Below are positions 9,125-18,298 of a DNA stretch of 64,000 nucleotides, in pieces (the first letter of the stretch is position 1; each line of letters opens with the position of its first letter). The position numbers and the translations under genes were made by a program. The stretch comes from Palsa-506 sp963836355 (lineage in GTDB: Bacteria; Actinomycetota; Actinomycetes; Streptosporangiales; Streptosporangiaceae), in contig CAWIJO010000006.1 in assembly GCA_963836355.1 (NCBI GenBank), positions 620,001 to 684,000 of the forward strand. The letters are read 5' to 3'. The notes beneath the pieces were generated by a model that worked only from the letters and a program-made list of their open reading frames with translations, was not told the DNA's origin and made no database searches.

Positions 9125-9298
9125 CTCACCATCATGTCGCCTAATCGACCGGGGATGGCGCCTTCCCGCATGTCCCGGCGTTGCCCGCTCGGCCGCTCGT
9201 GGCGGCGCTGAATCGCCTATCGGCACGGTCCGCCTGCTGAGCGAGGATCACCGCAGCTCTATAAAGTGCAGTAAGGAAATTGCGTATAGCCCAGGAAG

Positions 9299-11632
9299 TC
9301 AAAACGTTCCCGGCGGACCGTCACCCCACGAAGACGTCAGCCACGCCAGGTCGGTCATGGCCTTGTGCCGCGCGTCCTTCTCGCGGGTGAACAGCTCGTC
9401 GGTCTTTGCCAGCACGAGCGTGTATGGCCGCCCCTGCCGCCGGGTCTTGTGCCGCACCGGCAGCGCGGCCGAGTCGACCTGGGTGTGGACGTGCCGCCGT
9501 CCGTCCGTGGCCAGTGGCCACTCGAAGATCCGCTGCGACCGGGACCCGAGGAACGTCCCCAGCGTGTCACAAAGGTCGCACCCGCACCCGGTCCATTCGA
9601 TCGACCAGTCGTCTTCGTCACGCAGCGGCCGGGCGATCACCGCGCCGAGCCGCTGCCCGCAGTCCCGCGCGACCACATCGAGCCCCGCCGCCCGCCGCGC
9701 ATCCGGCGGCAGCGCAGCCGCCGAACGCAGCGCCGGCATCAGGCACCCCAGCACGTTGTCCCGGTATCTGCCCAGCGCCGCCACGATCTCGTCCCGCAGT
9801 TCGTGGTCGGCCGCCTCCAGCAGCCGCACCAGCGGCGAGCTCAGCATCTCCAGTCGCGGCTCGCGGCTCTCGGTCCGCGCGGTGGTGGTCCAGAGCCGCA
9901 GCTGATCGCCCATCCAGTCCCAGGCGCGGGCGGCCAGCAGCCGCGCCACCTCCGGGCTCCCGGCGGCCCGCAACGCCGCGCACAGCCCCGGCAGCCTCTC
10001 CACCCACTCGTATCGGCCCGCCTCAAGATAGTGCCCGGGCCCGAACCACCCGGCGATGACCCCGCGCGTCCAGTCTTCGCCGTACTGTCCGGCCGCCGCC
10101 AGCCCATCCGCGTGCTCCGGCGCGACCGTCTCTACCCGGAACGGCTCCAGCAGCATCGCCGCCGTCTCGGCCGCCCCCAGGCCCGCCGCCACATGCAGCG
10201 CCGTGCCCAGCAGTCCGGCCTGCGATCCGATCTTTTTCCAGAACGGCGCGAGCGACTCCGCGCCAGCACGTGCCCCGTCCAGGTCTCCGGCCTCGATGCG
10301 GGTGCGCAGTTCCGACAGCGCCCACTGCGACCCGGCTTCGGCGCGCGCCGCGAACGCCCGGTCCAGCGGCCACACCACGACCGCGGCCCGGCGGTACCAC
10401 CGGTCCAGCGTGTTGCCGTAGTTGCCCATGTAGCCCTCGTATTCGGACTGATAGGGCACCAGGTTTGCGCTCGGGGTGGTGGCACACACCTCGGAGTCGG
10501 GGACGTACAGCGATATCGGCTCGCCGCCAGTGCCGTCCGGGCTGGTCCACCAGCCGAGGGTGATCTCGCCGTCGATCAGCTCGTTGAGCTGGTAGTCATC
10601 GTGGTCGCCGCCCCGGCCCCGGGAAACGCCGTCGTCGTCATAGCCCTCCTCCTCGTCGTCTTCATCCTCCTCGTCGCAATAGTCATAGTCGTCCCACGGT
10701 TCGCCGTCGGAGGGCCAGGCGTCCCACGTCTCCTTTACCTCGGAGAGCGCCAGCACCGCCTCACACCCGGCACGCTCCGCGGCGGCACGCAGCAGCGCGG
10801 CGCGCTCTGCGTCAGCTCCCTTGAGCCGGTTCCAGCTCAGGCCCTGCTGCGTGTACTCGTGGTCGAGCAGAAAGACCAGCCGGTCCGGGAGTTCGAGGCC
10901 GCCGCGGCCATAACGTCGCGTGGCGGGCGTGGTGAAGTGCCCGGTGAGGCAGTGCGCCAGGTCGGCGACCGGCCCGGCTCCCTGCGCACCTGTCTCGCTG
11001 TCCGCGAGCAGGTTGAGCGTCAGAGTCACCCGGTACCCGGACCTCACGGGCCTGACCTCGTGACGGCAGTCCGCGTAGAACGCGACGAAAGACAGATCCT
11101 CTCTCGGCACCCGGTAAGTGACGCTCTGGCCGCCATGCTCCACGACCAGTTCCCCGCCCGTATGCGCCGAAGGCAGCGACACCACCAGCGTGCCCACCAT
11201 CGCGTCGTCCTTCTCCGAGTCCTGATGCGGCAGGAAAAACTGTCCCTTCCCGTACACCAGCATCGCGTGCAGCTCGGCCCGCAGCTTCGTCGTGGGCGGC
11301 ATCCCCAGCTCATCGCGGACGTCGTCCAGCACGGCGCCGAGCGTTGCCTCCCAGGCCGGGCCACTCAGCGTGACAAGGTCCGACGTGATCTCCCACGTGT
11401 CACGAACGGTAGTGTCGGCCAGCGTCTGCTCCCTGCGCCCGAACATTGCTGGCCGTGCCACCGCGATCAACTTCTTCGCGCACGGCGCACGCACGGGAGG
11501 GTGCACCGCGCCGACACCAACGACCTCGACCTGCAGCGCGTCGGCTGGTGCCAGGATCTGCGCGCTGAACGCCCCTGACGCCTGCGCGTCGTCGAGCAGC
11601 TTGGCCAGCCGTTCCCGTGCCGTGCGACCCAT
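9299..11632 (-). CDS. 2OG-Fe(II) oxygenase (prolyl-4-hydroxylase-like), 777 aa
   Basis: A long cytoplasmic protein whose first 210 residues form a 2-oxoglutarate/Fe(II) dioxygenase domain of the P4H type. His136 and Asp138 (FFLPHQDSEKDD), distal His191 (ADCRHEVRPV) and the 2OG-binding Arg201 (GYRVTLTLNLL) are all present with the expected spacing. Residues around 320-345 are an Asp/Glu-rich low-complexity run. The remaining 400 residues have helical repeat-like character and contain a Cys cluster (ECTGCGCDLC-like, near residue 680). Homologues with this long C-terminal extension occur in fungi and actinobacteria and are uncharacterised. The ATG at 11632 is preceded by a purine-rich stretch. 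It stands as a single gene. Confidence 0.85.
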   Translation of the reverse strand: MGRTARERLAKLLDDAQASGAFSAQILAPADALQVEVVGVGAVHPPVRAPCAKKLIAVARPAMFGRREQTLADTTVRDTWEITSDLVTLSGPAWEATLGAVLDDVRDELGMPPTTKLRAELHAMLVYGKGQFFLPHQDSEKDDAMVGTLVVSLPSAHTGGELVVEHGGQSVTYRVPREDLSFVAFYADCRHEVRPVRSGYRVTLTLNLLADSETGAQGAGPVADLAHCLTGHFTTPATRRYGRGGLELPDRLVFLLDHEYTQQGLSWNRLKGADAERAALLRAAAERAGCEAVLALSEVKETWDAWPSDGEPWDDYDYCDEEDEDDEEEGYDDDGVSRGRGGDHDDYQLNELIDGEITLGWWTSPDGTGGEPISLYVPDSEVCATTPSANLVPYQSEYEGYMGNYGNTLDRWYRRAAVVVWPLDRAFAARAEAGSQWALSELRTRIEAGDLDGARAGAESLAPFWKKIGSQAGLLGTALHVAAGLGAAETAAMLLEPFRVETVAPEHADGLAAAGQYGEDWTRGVIAGWFGPGHYLEAGRYEWVERLPGLCAALRAAGSPEVARLLAARAWDWMGDQLRLWTTTARTESREPRLEMLSSPLVRLLEAADHELRDEIVAALGRYRDNVLGCLMPALRSAAALPPDARRAAGLDVVARDCGQRLGAVIARPLRDEDDWSIEWTGCGCDLCDTLGTFLGSRSQRIFEWPLATDGRRHVHTQVDSAALPVRHKTRRQGRPYTLVLAKTDELFTREKDARHKAMTDLAWLTSSWGDGPPGTF

Positions 11633-12392
11633 GAAGCCCTCCTAACTCGGCCAATCTAAGCCGAAGTTCCTAAGGCAGCGAATGTACCGCCGGACACCCG
11701 CGCACTGCTGCCGGAGAGCGAACAGCAGAACCGGGCGAAGCTCGTTCCACGGGCAGCGGACGGCGGCCAGCCTCGAGGCTGGCCGTCACACCATGACGGA
11801 AGCCTTCGCCACGTTCTGGCCGCCAGGCAGCAACATCCCCGGCGCATCACCCAGGCGCCAGCTTAGGCAGCCAAATGACACGACATCGTCATATCCCGTG
11901 CGCCAACCCCACAGGAAACAGAACTGGCTGATCTATGTGCGGTCAGGCATCGACCGTCGCCTGCGGCTAGCAGCAAATATCAGGCGTTCGGCGCGAAGCC
12001 ACGATGTCCACGACACCTGGCTCCGAGCAGATCGTCACCTTCCGTAACCAGGTTGCCTTTCCTGATGACTAGCGGCACCCGGGCTCGCGGGTCCCCGCCC
12101 CGCGGCGGCGGACCGCTGTCCTCGGCAGCCTTATCACGAATACGAGCGCGCCGCGTAGAAGCCCAGGTCAAGACCAGTGGCCGAGTTCTGGAACCCCGCA
12201 GGTTATCCGCGCCGCCGCGGTCACAAGGCCATATTTGATCGTTGGCAAGGGTTTACAGATAAGCCTCATCGCCGAAACCCTCAGGTAACAAATGGGGAAT
12301 TGACTAATCTTAGGGAATGGGAGCGCTAATAACAACGCCATCCTGAATACGCATACTAATCCATGCACCAGACAATCAAGGGAATTATGATC
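11633..12392. other. Intergenic stretch containing a solo IS end
   Basis: No complete gene seen. The only recognisable item is the IS right-end fragment at 12121-12195, described separately. AT content rises near 12230-12390, upstream of the 12393 gene, as expected for a promoter region. A TTGACT at about 12300 and TAATAA at about 12327 are 21 nt apart, too far for a standard promoter. Confidence 0.45.
12121..12195 (+). mobile_element. Solo right end of an IS like the one at 25.3 kb
   Basis: Seventy-five bases match the last codons and right end of the transposon at 25308-26479. The decayed coding end (LGxLIxNEYERAA-like, then TAG) is followed by CCCAGGTCAAGACC and the terminal inverted repeat GCCGAGTTCTGGAACC at 12180-12195. 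The corresponding end at 26464-26479 differs by one base. No left end or transposase body is present, so this is a leftover of a deletion. Confidence 0.8.
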
Positions 12393-12752
12393 ATGAGCGA
12401 GCAGATTCTGACGTCGGGAACTGACCGCAACTATGCGGCAGCACTCGACTGGATCAAGCACACCGCCGCGAGCGGGAAGACGCTCTCACTGCCCAAGGAG
12501 GAGCCGGCTAACGAGGAACTGGCCGGCGCGCTCCTGCCGATCATTCCCAGCGAGCACGCGACCGCGATCCTCTCGCACCAGATCAGGGAGACGCTGAGCG
12601 CCCCCTGGCCGGGCCCCGTGAACGGGGCTGCGGCAGCTGACCACGGCACGTTCCGGTACGCCGACCCCTACTCGGCTCGCTGTCCCGACTGCGACAACCC
12701 GACCGGCGCAGCGGCAGAGGCGCGCAAACTGCTGGGGCGCTGGGCGGAGTGA
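12393..12752 (+). CDS. Hypothetical protein with a C-terminal CxxC motif
   Basis: A 119-residue protein if translated from ATG 12393 (MSEQILTSGTDRNYAAALDW). The upstream in-frame ATG 12363 would add ten residues. It is helical and slightly acidic, with a conserved-looking CPDC pair near the C-terminus (YSARCPDCDNPTGAAAEARK) that could be half of a zinc site. I know no family. Its TGA overlaps the GTG start of the acetyltransferase gene (GTGA), so the two are translationally coupled and probably work together, for example with this protein as substrate or partner. That last point is inference. Confidence 0.65.
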   Translation: MSEQILTSGTDRNYAAALDWIKHTAASGKTLSLPKEEPANEELAGALLPIIPSEHATAILSHQIRETLSAPWPGPVNGAAAADHGTFRYADPYSARCPDCDNPTGAAAEARKLLGRWAE

Positions 12753-13570
12753 GCACCATCAGCGCTTCGAGGCGCACCATGGCGCGTCCGCCCCCTGGCC
12801 AGCTGCTGCCCGGGGAGTTCCTTCTGCGAGACGGCACGCCTGCGCTGATCTGGCCGCTGCTGCCCACGGACGCCGAGACTCTGCGCGAGGGGTTTCGCCG
12901 CCTGTCGCCCGATTCGCGCCGCCGCCGGTTCCTGCAGATGCTCGGTGAACTTGATGACTCGATGATCCGGCGGCTTGTCGACAGCGTTGACGGGGTGCAT
13001 CACATTGCGCTCCTGCTTATCGTGCTGCCGCCAGAGGGCGACGAGGGGCCGGCCGCAGTCGCCCGCCTGCTGCAGTACCCCGATGATCCGGCCACCGCGG
13101 ACATCGCCGTCACCGTGGTAGACGACTGGCAGGGACGGGGCGCCGGCACCGCACTCGTCTCGGCGCTGCTGCAGCGCCGCCCGGCGGCGGTCACGCGGCT
13201 GCGCACCGTCGTCGAAGCAGGTAACCGCGCCTCGCTGGCGCTGCTCGCCGGGGCCGGGCGCATGTCGCCGGGCCTGCCTGAACGGGACGTCCTGGACGTC
13301 ACGGTCGAGCTCCCCGCGGCGAGGCAGGCGCGTAGCGCGGTGCAGAAGGTCACTGACTTCTGGACGCAGGCCGCACGGAAGTTCACTGGCCAGGCTTACT
13401 TGCTTCCCCGGCTGCCGCAGGCCGGCCCGATGCCGGCAGTTGAATGCTACTTCGAGCTCGTGCAGCGGATGGTAGAGATGAACCGCGACCTCACCGCCAG
13501 GTGGGCGGAGGCAGCGAGCGCGCTTTCCGGGGCGGGCCGAGAGCAGGTCCTGGGCCTGGTCGGCCGGTGA
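12749..13570 (+). CDS. GNAT-family N-acetyltransferase with C-terminal extension
   Basis: A 273-residue protein starting at a GTG that overlaps the previous stop. Residues about 20-190 are a GNAT fold: LRDGTPALIWPLLPTDAETL, REGFRRLSPDSRRRRFL, IAVTVVDDWQGRGAGTALVS with the acetyl-CoA loop Q-GRGAGTAL, and TVVEAGNRASLALLAGAGR. This is the arrangement of actinobacterial lysine acetyltransferases of the Pat type. Residues 195-273 are an extra helical tail (ARQAR-AVQKVTDFWTQAA, ECYFELVQRMVEMNRDLTAR) that may mediate oligomerisation. The acetyl acceptor is unknown. Co-translation with the CxxC protein hints at a dedicated target. Confidence 0.85.
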   Translation: MSTISASRRTMARPPPGQLLPGEFLLRDGTPALIWPLLPTDAETLREGFRRLSPDSRRRRFLQMLGELDDSMIRRLVDSVDGVHHIALLLIVLPPEGDEGPAAVARLLQYPDDPATADIAVTVVDDWQGRGAGTALVSALLQRRPAAVTRLRTVVEAGNRASLALLAGAGRMSPGLPERDVLDVTVELPAARQARSAVQKVTDFWTQAARKFTGQAYLLPRLPQAGPMPAVECYFELVQRMVEMNRDLTARWAEAASALSGAGREQVLGLVGR

Positions 13571-13783
13571 CGCCATGCGTGAGCAGGCCGGCACGGCCGG
13601 GCAGGCCGCCCGCGAGCAGGCCGAGAAGGTTCAGATGCCGCCTTTACCCGGCGCTGCAAGGCCGGACCAGGACAGCGCCGCCGGCCAGCGCGCACCTCAG
13701 CAGCCCGTGAGCGCAGCGCCGCGAACGTTGCCGACAGCATAGGCGCGCGGCGGGACTGGCCGAGGGTGGGTATTCTTCTGGGC

Positions 13784-14563
13784 GTGTCGATCGAGCGGCG
13801 GGAGTTCTTGCTCCTTGGCGGTGCGGTCGCCACCGGGGCTGGCCTGGCGGGGTGCACGAGCACGCGGCATGGCAGCGCGCCGCCGGGCGGCGGCCGTTCG
13901 TCGGGATCAGCACCTGCACGATCGCCGGCAGGGGGCCCGCCCGCCGGCGCCCAGGTGCAGCTCGGTGCGCAGGTTGTGCACGGGTCACGTAACCGGGCGC
14001 GGGTGGCGCTCACTTTCCATGGTCAGGGGCCCGTGTCTATCGCCGACGCGCTGCTCGCCGAGGCAGCGCGGGCAAGAGCGCGGGTCACGGTGCTCGCCGT
14101 CGGGACTTGGCTCGAGCAATACCCGCAGATGGCGCGCCGCATCCTGCGCGGCGGCCACGAGCTCGGCAATCACACAATGCATCACCTGGATATCGCGGCC
14201 ATGGACGCCGCAGGCGCCTACGCGGAGATCGCGGGCTGTGCGCTGCGGCTGCGTGCCCTGACCGGGTCGGCCGGCCGCTGGTTCCGGCCGTCGCAAACGC
14301 GGTACGCGACAGCGCTGATCGAGCGGATGGCCCGCAAGGCTGGCTACCGGACCTGCGTGTCCTACGACGTGGACTCGCTCGATTACACCGATCCCGGGCC
14401 GGACTCGATCGTGGCCACCGTGCTCGGCTCGGCGCGGCAGGGGTCGATCATAAGCCTGCATCTCGGGCATCCCGGCACTGTGACCGCTATGCCCGGGATC
14501 TTGCACGGTTTGGCCAGGCGGGGGCTGCGCCCGGTCACCTTGACCGAGCTGCTGTCCGCATGA
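13784..14563 (+). CDS. Polysaccharide-deacetylase-like lipoprotein with altered active site
   Basis: About 259 residues from GTG 13784 (an upstream GTG at 13766 is in the same frame). The N-terminus RREFLLLGGAVATGAGLAGC is a lipoprotein signal with a Cys acceptor and a Tat-like RRE start, so the protein should be exported and lipid-anchored. A Pro/Gly-rich linker follows. The domain then resembles NodB-type deacetylases: RVALTFHGQGPVSIADALL, GHELGNHTMHHLDIAAM with the zinc-binding HTxxHH, RWFRPSQTRYATALI, YDVDSLDYTDPG and SIISLHLGH. The usual TFDDGP is TFHGQGP, so the catalytic Asp pair is missing. It may be catalytically impaired or belong to a divergent subgroup. Confidence 0.8.
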   Translation: MSIERREFLLLGGAVATGAGLAGCTSTRHGSAPPGGGRSSGSAPARSPAGGPPAGAQVQLGAQVVHGSRNRARVALTFHGQGPVSIADALLAEAARARARVTVLAVGTWLEQYPQMARRILRGGHELGNHTMHHLDIAAMDAAGAYAEIAGCALRLRALTGSAGRWFRPSQTRYATALIERMARKAGYRTCVSYDVDSLDYTDPGPDSIVATVLGSARQGSIISLHLGHPGTVTAMPGILHGLARRGLRPVTLTELLSA

Positions 14564-15066
14564 CAGCACTTGGCCGCGAGCCGCGGCAAGCCAGCGCGCC
14601 CGCCGCTGGTGCGACGGCGACTGCGCCAGGCCGGACGCCCGCCGGCCTGGCGCGGCGTGCTGTGGGGTGAGATGAACGGGTACCGGCGGATCCCGCCCAT
14701 CGGGCCGCTGTCCTGGTTCAGGTGTTTCGGCCATTGCGGCCGGCCGCTGACGGTCGCGGCGCGGTGTCTCGCCGTCGTGCTCACCGCGGCAGGGCTGCTC
14801 CCACTGTCGCGGGCCTGACCATCACGATCAAGGCCGGCCTGCTCGGCCTCAGGCAGGCACGGGGGGCCGCTACGTCGGCAGATCGCTGTACGCAGAGATC
14901 GCGGAGCCGCCGCCCATCGCGGCACGCCCGCTGGCCCGGGCCGGAGGTTGACGCCAGCGATGAGCTGCCACGCTGATCACCGTCAGGAAGCCGCCGGCGC
15001 ACAGCGCAGCCACCGGGGGCATTCATCTTGCCTATTCGGCTGCCTGGGTCCGGCCCTGGCTTGAGG
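14564..15066. other. Convergent intergenic stretch
   Basis: It lies between the deacetylase-like gene and the converging YncE-like gene. Short frames only, with no recognisable gene. Terminators for both genes are expected, but no clear hairpin followed by a T-run was found. Confidence 0.45.
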
Positions 15067-16269
15067 TCAGCGGAAGTTGCCGGTGTGGCCCAGGGAGTAC
15101 CGGCCCGGCTGCGGGAACACGCACAGCCCGTGCGGCCCGGCCCCGACCGGGATCCGCGCGATCAGGCGGCCGTTCATGGTGGACATCGCATAGACCACCC
15201 CGTTGTACCGGCCGCCCCACCACATGACCTTCCCGTCGGGGGTGATGCCGCCCATGTCAGGGGACCCGCCGCCGGGAATCCGCCACTTGTGCACAACCGC
15301 GTCGGTGGCCGTGCTGATTACCGAGACCGAGCCCCCGTCTCGGTTGGACACGAATACGTACCTGGCGTCGCGGCTAATCAGCAGGCCATGCGCGCCGGCC
15401 CCGGTATGGATGAAGCCGATCTTGCGGAAATGCGCGGCATCGATCAGCCACACCCCGTTCGCGATCATGTCGGCGACGTAGAAGATCTTGCCGTCCGGGG
15501 AGAGCCGCACGTCCTGCGGCATGCTGCCGCCCGGGATCGGCGTCATGTCGGTGGGTGTCCCCGTCCGCATCTTCGCGATCACCTTGTGCCTGTGCACATT
15601 GATGTACAGCAGTTGCGCGCTGAACTCGCAGCTGGCCACGGCGTAGCGGCCGTCCGCGGTGAAGTCCATGTGGTTGACACCCGAGCAGGGAACGCCCATT
15701 GAGTACCGGAGCCGCATCGTGTGCGGATCGCGAAAGTCGATGCGGCCGAGCGCCTCGGCCATCACAAGCGCGTACTTCCCGTTTGGGGTGAAGTACAAGT
15801 TGTAGGGGTCGGCGACTCGAACCGGCGCGCCGCGCTTGCCGCTCGCCGGGCTGATCGGGACAAGGGAGTTGCCTGCGGTGTCGTTGACGTACAACACCGA
15901 GCCGTCCCATGACGGTGTCACGTGATTCGGCTGCGCGCCAGCCGGGAATTCGCCGATGACCTTGTAGGTCCGCGGGTTGATCACCGTGACGGTATTGCTC
16001 AAGCTGTTCGGCACATAAACCCTGACCGGGTCACCGCGCCACTTCGGGCTGATCATGCCAGGGCGGATGTGCGCGTAGACGTTGACCGGCGCGGCCCGCT
16101 GAGCCGGCCTGGTCACGGGGGCAGAAGTGGCCGGGCGCGCCACTTCGGCCGTTGCCCCCGGCCCGGACCCACCCGGGGACGAGCACGCGGCCGCGACGAG
16201 CACCATTAGCAGTGCCGCCCCGGCCTTCGCGGTGGACAGCCAGATCAGGTAGCGCCGTAAGCCTCTCAC
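15067..16269 (-). CDS. YncE-family beta-propeller lipoprotein
   Basis: A 400-residue protein starting at GTG 16269. Residues 1-29 are a lipoprotein signal (KAGAALLMVLVAAACSS), so it is predicted to be anchored outside the membrane. After a Pro/Ala-rich linker, residues 85-390 contain repeated YVTN/YncE-type blades: RVYVPNSLSNTVTVINPRTY, VIGEFPAGAQPNHV-PSWDGS, LYFTPNGKYALVMAEALGRI, HMDFTADGRYAVASCEF, DVRLSPDGKIFYVADMIANG, LLISRDARYVFVSNRDGGSV and HGLCVFPQPGRYSLGHTGNF. Such propellers bind ligands or partner proteins, and no enzymatic site is visible. It converges with the deacetylase-like lipoprotein gene, a neighbour pairing that suggests a shared cell-envelope role. Confidence 0.88.
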   Translation of the reverse strand: MRGLRRYLIWLSTAKAGAALLMVLVAAACSSPGGSGPGATAEVARPATSAPVTRPAQRAAPVNVYAHIRPGMISPKWRGDPVRVYVPNSLSNTVTVINPRTYKVIGEFPAGAQPNHVTPSWDGSVLYVNDTAGNSLVPISPASGKRGAPVRVADPYNLYFTPNGKYALVMAEALGRIDFRDPHTMRLRYSMGVPCSGVNHMDFTADGRYAVASCEFSAQLLYINVHRHKVIAKMRTGTPTDMTPIPGGSMPQDVRLSPDGKIFYVADMIANGVWLIDAAHFRKIGFIHTGAGAHGLLISRDARYVFVSNRDGGSVSVISTATDAVVHKWRIPGGGSPDMGGITPDGKVMWWGGRYNGVVYAMSTMNGRLIARIPVGAGPHGLCVFPQPGRYSLGHTGNFR

Positions 16270-16440
16270 AAGACCCGCACTCTAGCCGCCCGCCCGGCCA
16301 GGACCGCCAACCGTGCCCCTAACACGGGTAACGCTTAGTACAACTCTCTGGGCACAGTCACCCAATCAGCGACATAGCAAGCCGGGCTGACCGCAGCACG
16401 GGAAGCGCGTGAGGGCCCAAGGCGCGGCGTCCCCAGCGGT

Positions 16441-17135
16441 CGACGCGGATTCAGCTGGAAAGCCCCGGAGACCGCGGACCAGATCGACCGCCGCGTCGTG
16501 GCCAGCCCCGCGCAAGTACGCCAGCTGCTCGCAGCCGTCGCCACCCTGCGGCCCGAGCTAGTGGCGTTCTTCGGCTGCCTGTACTACGCCTTCCTCCGCC
16601 CGGCCGAAGCCGCGGCCCTCACTGTCGGGTGCTGCGACCTGCCCGCATCATGCTGGGGGCGCCTCATCTTGTCCGGGTCCGCCAAGCGCGTGACCGCCGC
16701 CTGGACCGACCACGGCACCGCCACCGACCGCCGCCAGCTCAAGCACCGCGCCCGGGACGCCGTCCGCATCATCCCCATCCCGCCTGTCCTCGTCGCCATC
16801 CTGCGCGACCACATCGAACGCTTCGGCACCGCCGCCGACGGGCGGCTGTTCCAGGTCACCTGGGCCCGCGCGGCCAGGGAGGCATCCTCAGCGGCAACGT
16901 CTACGGCCGCATCTGGCAAAAAGCCCGCGCCGCCGCGCTCACCAGGGCCCAGCAGGCATCCCCGCTCGCCGGGCGACCCTACGACCTGCGGCACGGCGGC
17001 GTCACCCTCGCGTCCAACGCCGGCGTCCCGTCCCCGAGGTCGCCAGCCGCGCCGGGCACAGCGCCGAAGTCCTCTGGCGGATCTACGCCGGCTGCATCGA
17101 CGGACACGAGCCGCTGTGGAACCAGCGCATCGGCT
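16441..17135 (+). pseudogene. Tyrosine recombinase (integrase), multiply frameshifted
   Basis: Three successive frames give the C-terminal catalytic half of an actinobacterial tyrosine recombinase. Frame 1 reads FSWKAPETADQIDRRVVAS, PAQVRQLLAAV, then YYAFLRPAEAAALTVG with the first catalytic Arg, and IIPIPPVLVAILRDHI. Frame 2 reads LSGNVYGRIWQKARAAALT, then PYDLRHGGVTLASNAGV with the HxxR-like box (LRHGG). Frame 3 reads VPEVASRAGHSAEVLWRIYA with His and the Tyr nucleophile, ending CIDGHEPLWNQRIG. At least two indels (about 16860-16880 and about 17025) separate the frames, so no functional enzyme is expected. It marks a former integrated element. Confidence 0.85.
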
Positions 17136-17468
17136 CTCCTTGCCGCAACCCACGATTCGGTCGCGACGACAGCCGTAACAGCTCCGATGATTACAATAGC
17201 CGGGTCCACGGAGCTGGCCGTACTGCTGCGTTCACTCGCTATCCAGCGAACAGGTCAGCGCGACTGCTCAGCGCGACTGCTCAGGATGGTGGGGGAGACT
17301 GGTGCCGCACCACGCCGGAGCGTGATCACCCGCTTGCAAATCGTCGTGATCGTCTGAGTATCGCGGCCTGAGCTGGGCGGCCGGATGTCCATCAGTGACC
17401 GTGACGTACCGCCGCTGACCAGGGTTAATGACGTTAATGGCATGGCGTCCGTCAGCTTCGCTCTACTG
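17136..17468. other. Intergenic stretch with no supported gene
   Basis: It lies between the dead integrase and the lipoprotein gene. A short direct repeat (AGCGCGACTGCTC) occurs twice at about 17258-17283. Otherwise I see nothing. Confidence 0.4.
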
Positions 17469-18107
17469 TCAGACCGGTTCCCACCGCCACCCGTTGTTGT
17501 CTTCACAGATGATCTTCTCGCCGTCCCCGGCGACGCCCGTCACGCCGTGATCAGTTTCGCGGCAGAATTCACCCGGTTCGTAGCAGGTCCCCTCGTTGCT
17601 GAGCGGGTAGCAGGAAGCCGCCGACGCTGGCGGGCTCGGCGGCGGAGCGGAGGGTGCCGGAGCGGGCGCCGTGACGTGCGGAAGTTTCGGCGGGGTGAAC
17701 CACGTCCCGCAATGTCCCTTCAGGCCGTGCCGTGAAGTGGTGACGTCGATTGCTACCTGGAATCTGCGCTTGGTGGCCCTGACCTGATACCAGAGTGTGC
17801 CCCTGCCCCTGCCATCGGCGCGGCGGTGGTGCGTGACCGTGGAAAGCCGGTAGCGCGCGACAGCGGTGATCCTGGCGTGCCGCGCCGTGCGCACCCGGAT
17901 GCCTACCGTGGTGTGGTCGGCAGGGCGGTGGCTGGTGATCGAGGCATTACATTTCAGCGGCGACTTGGTGGTGGCCGTTGCCGGAGTTTGCGACGGAGTG
18001 GCCGCAGCCACTGACGGCGGCGCTGATGATGAGCATGCGGCCAGCATGATGCTGCCGATAGCTGCCGGGACCGCGACGAATAACGTAACGCGCGCCTGCC
18101 TGCGCAT
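17469..18107 (-). CDS. Secreted lipoprotein with Cys-rich C-terminal domain
   Basis: A 212-residue protein with a lipoprotein signal (residues 1-25, AIGSIMLAACSSS) and a middle domain of strands (CNASITSHRPADHTTVGIRV, YRLSTVTHHRRAD, WYQVRATKRRFQVAIDVTTS) ending in a Cys (GHCGTWF). A Pro-rich linker follows, then the short domain CYPLSNEGTCYEPGEFC and GVAGDGEKIICEDNNGWRWE with four cysteines. That last domain recurs at the C-terminus of many actinobacterial exported proteins and is probably disulphide-bonded. Function is unknown. The small membrane-protein gene at 18131-18298 lies 23 nt upstream on the same strand, so the two are likely co-transcribed. Confidence 0.8.
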   Translation of the reverse strand: MRRQARVTLFVAVPAAIGSIMLAACSSSAPPSVAAATPSQTPATATTKSPLKCNASITSHRPADHTTVGIRVRTARHARITAVARYRLSTVTHHRRADGRGRGTLWYQVRATKRRFQVAIDVTTSRHGLKGHCGTWFTPPKLPHVTAPAPAPSAPPPSPPASAASCYPLSNEGTCYEPGEFCRETDHGVTGVAGDGEKIICEDNNGWRWEPV

Positions 18108-18130
18108 TGGTAGTACCCCCTGCTAGAGCG

Positions 18131-18298
18131 TCAACTGCGGAATGGCTTGCGGTGGCGAGATGCGCTGGATGTACTGATTGCTCCCGCGATGGCCGTTATC
18201 AGCACGATCATGGCCTTGAGGGTCCAGTATGTGAGGCGGATGGTTAAGGAAATGACCATCACCATGGCCTGGAACATCAAGCTGACGAACATGAACAT
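18131..18298 (-). CDS. Small hydrophobic membrane protein, 55 aa
   Basis: ATG at 18296-18298 and TGA at 18131-18133 define a 55-residue frame preceded by GGAG eight bases upstream. The product is almost entirely hydrophobic: MFMFVSLMFQAMVMVISLTI, then RLTYWTLKAMIVLITAIAGA and a basic tail ending RHRKPFRS. It has one long or two short membrane helices and a positive-inside tail. Similar Met/Val/Leu-rich micro-proteins are common but uncharacterised in actinomycetes. It sits directly upstream of the lipoprotein gene on the same strand. Confidence 0.65.
   Translation of the reverse strand: MFMFVSLMFQAMVMVISLTIRLTYWTLKAMIVLITAIAGAISTSSASRHRKPFRS

Noticed and set aside
9365..11578. A 737-codon plus-strand frame opposite the 2OG oxygenase
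   Set aside because: The minus-strand protein has a complete 2OG-Fe(II) active site, while this frame is Arg/Pro/Gln-rich without domains.
12295..12332. Promoter TTGACT ... TAATAA upstream of the 12393 gene
   Set aside because: The 21-nt spacer is too long for a standard sigma-70-type promoter.
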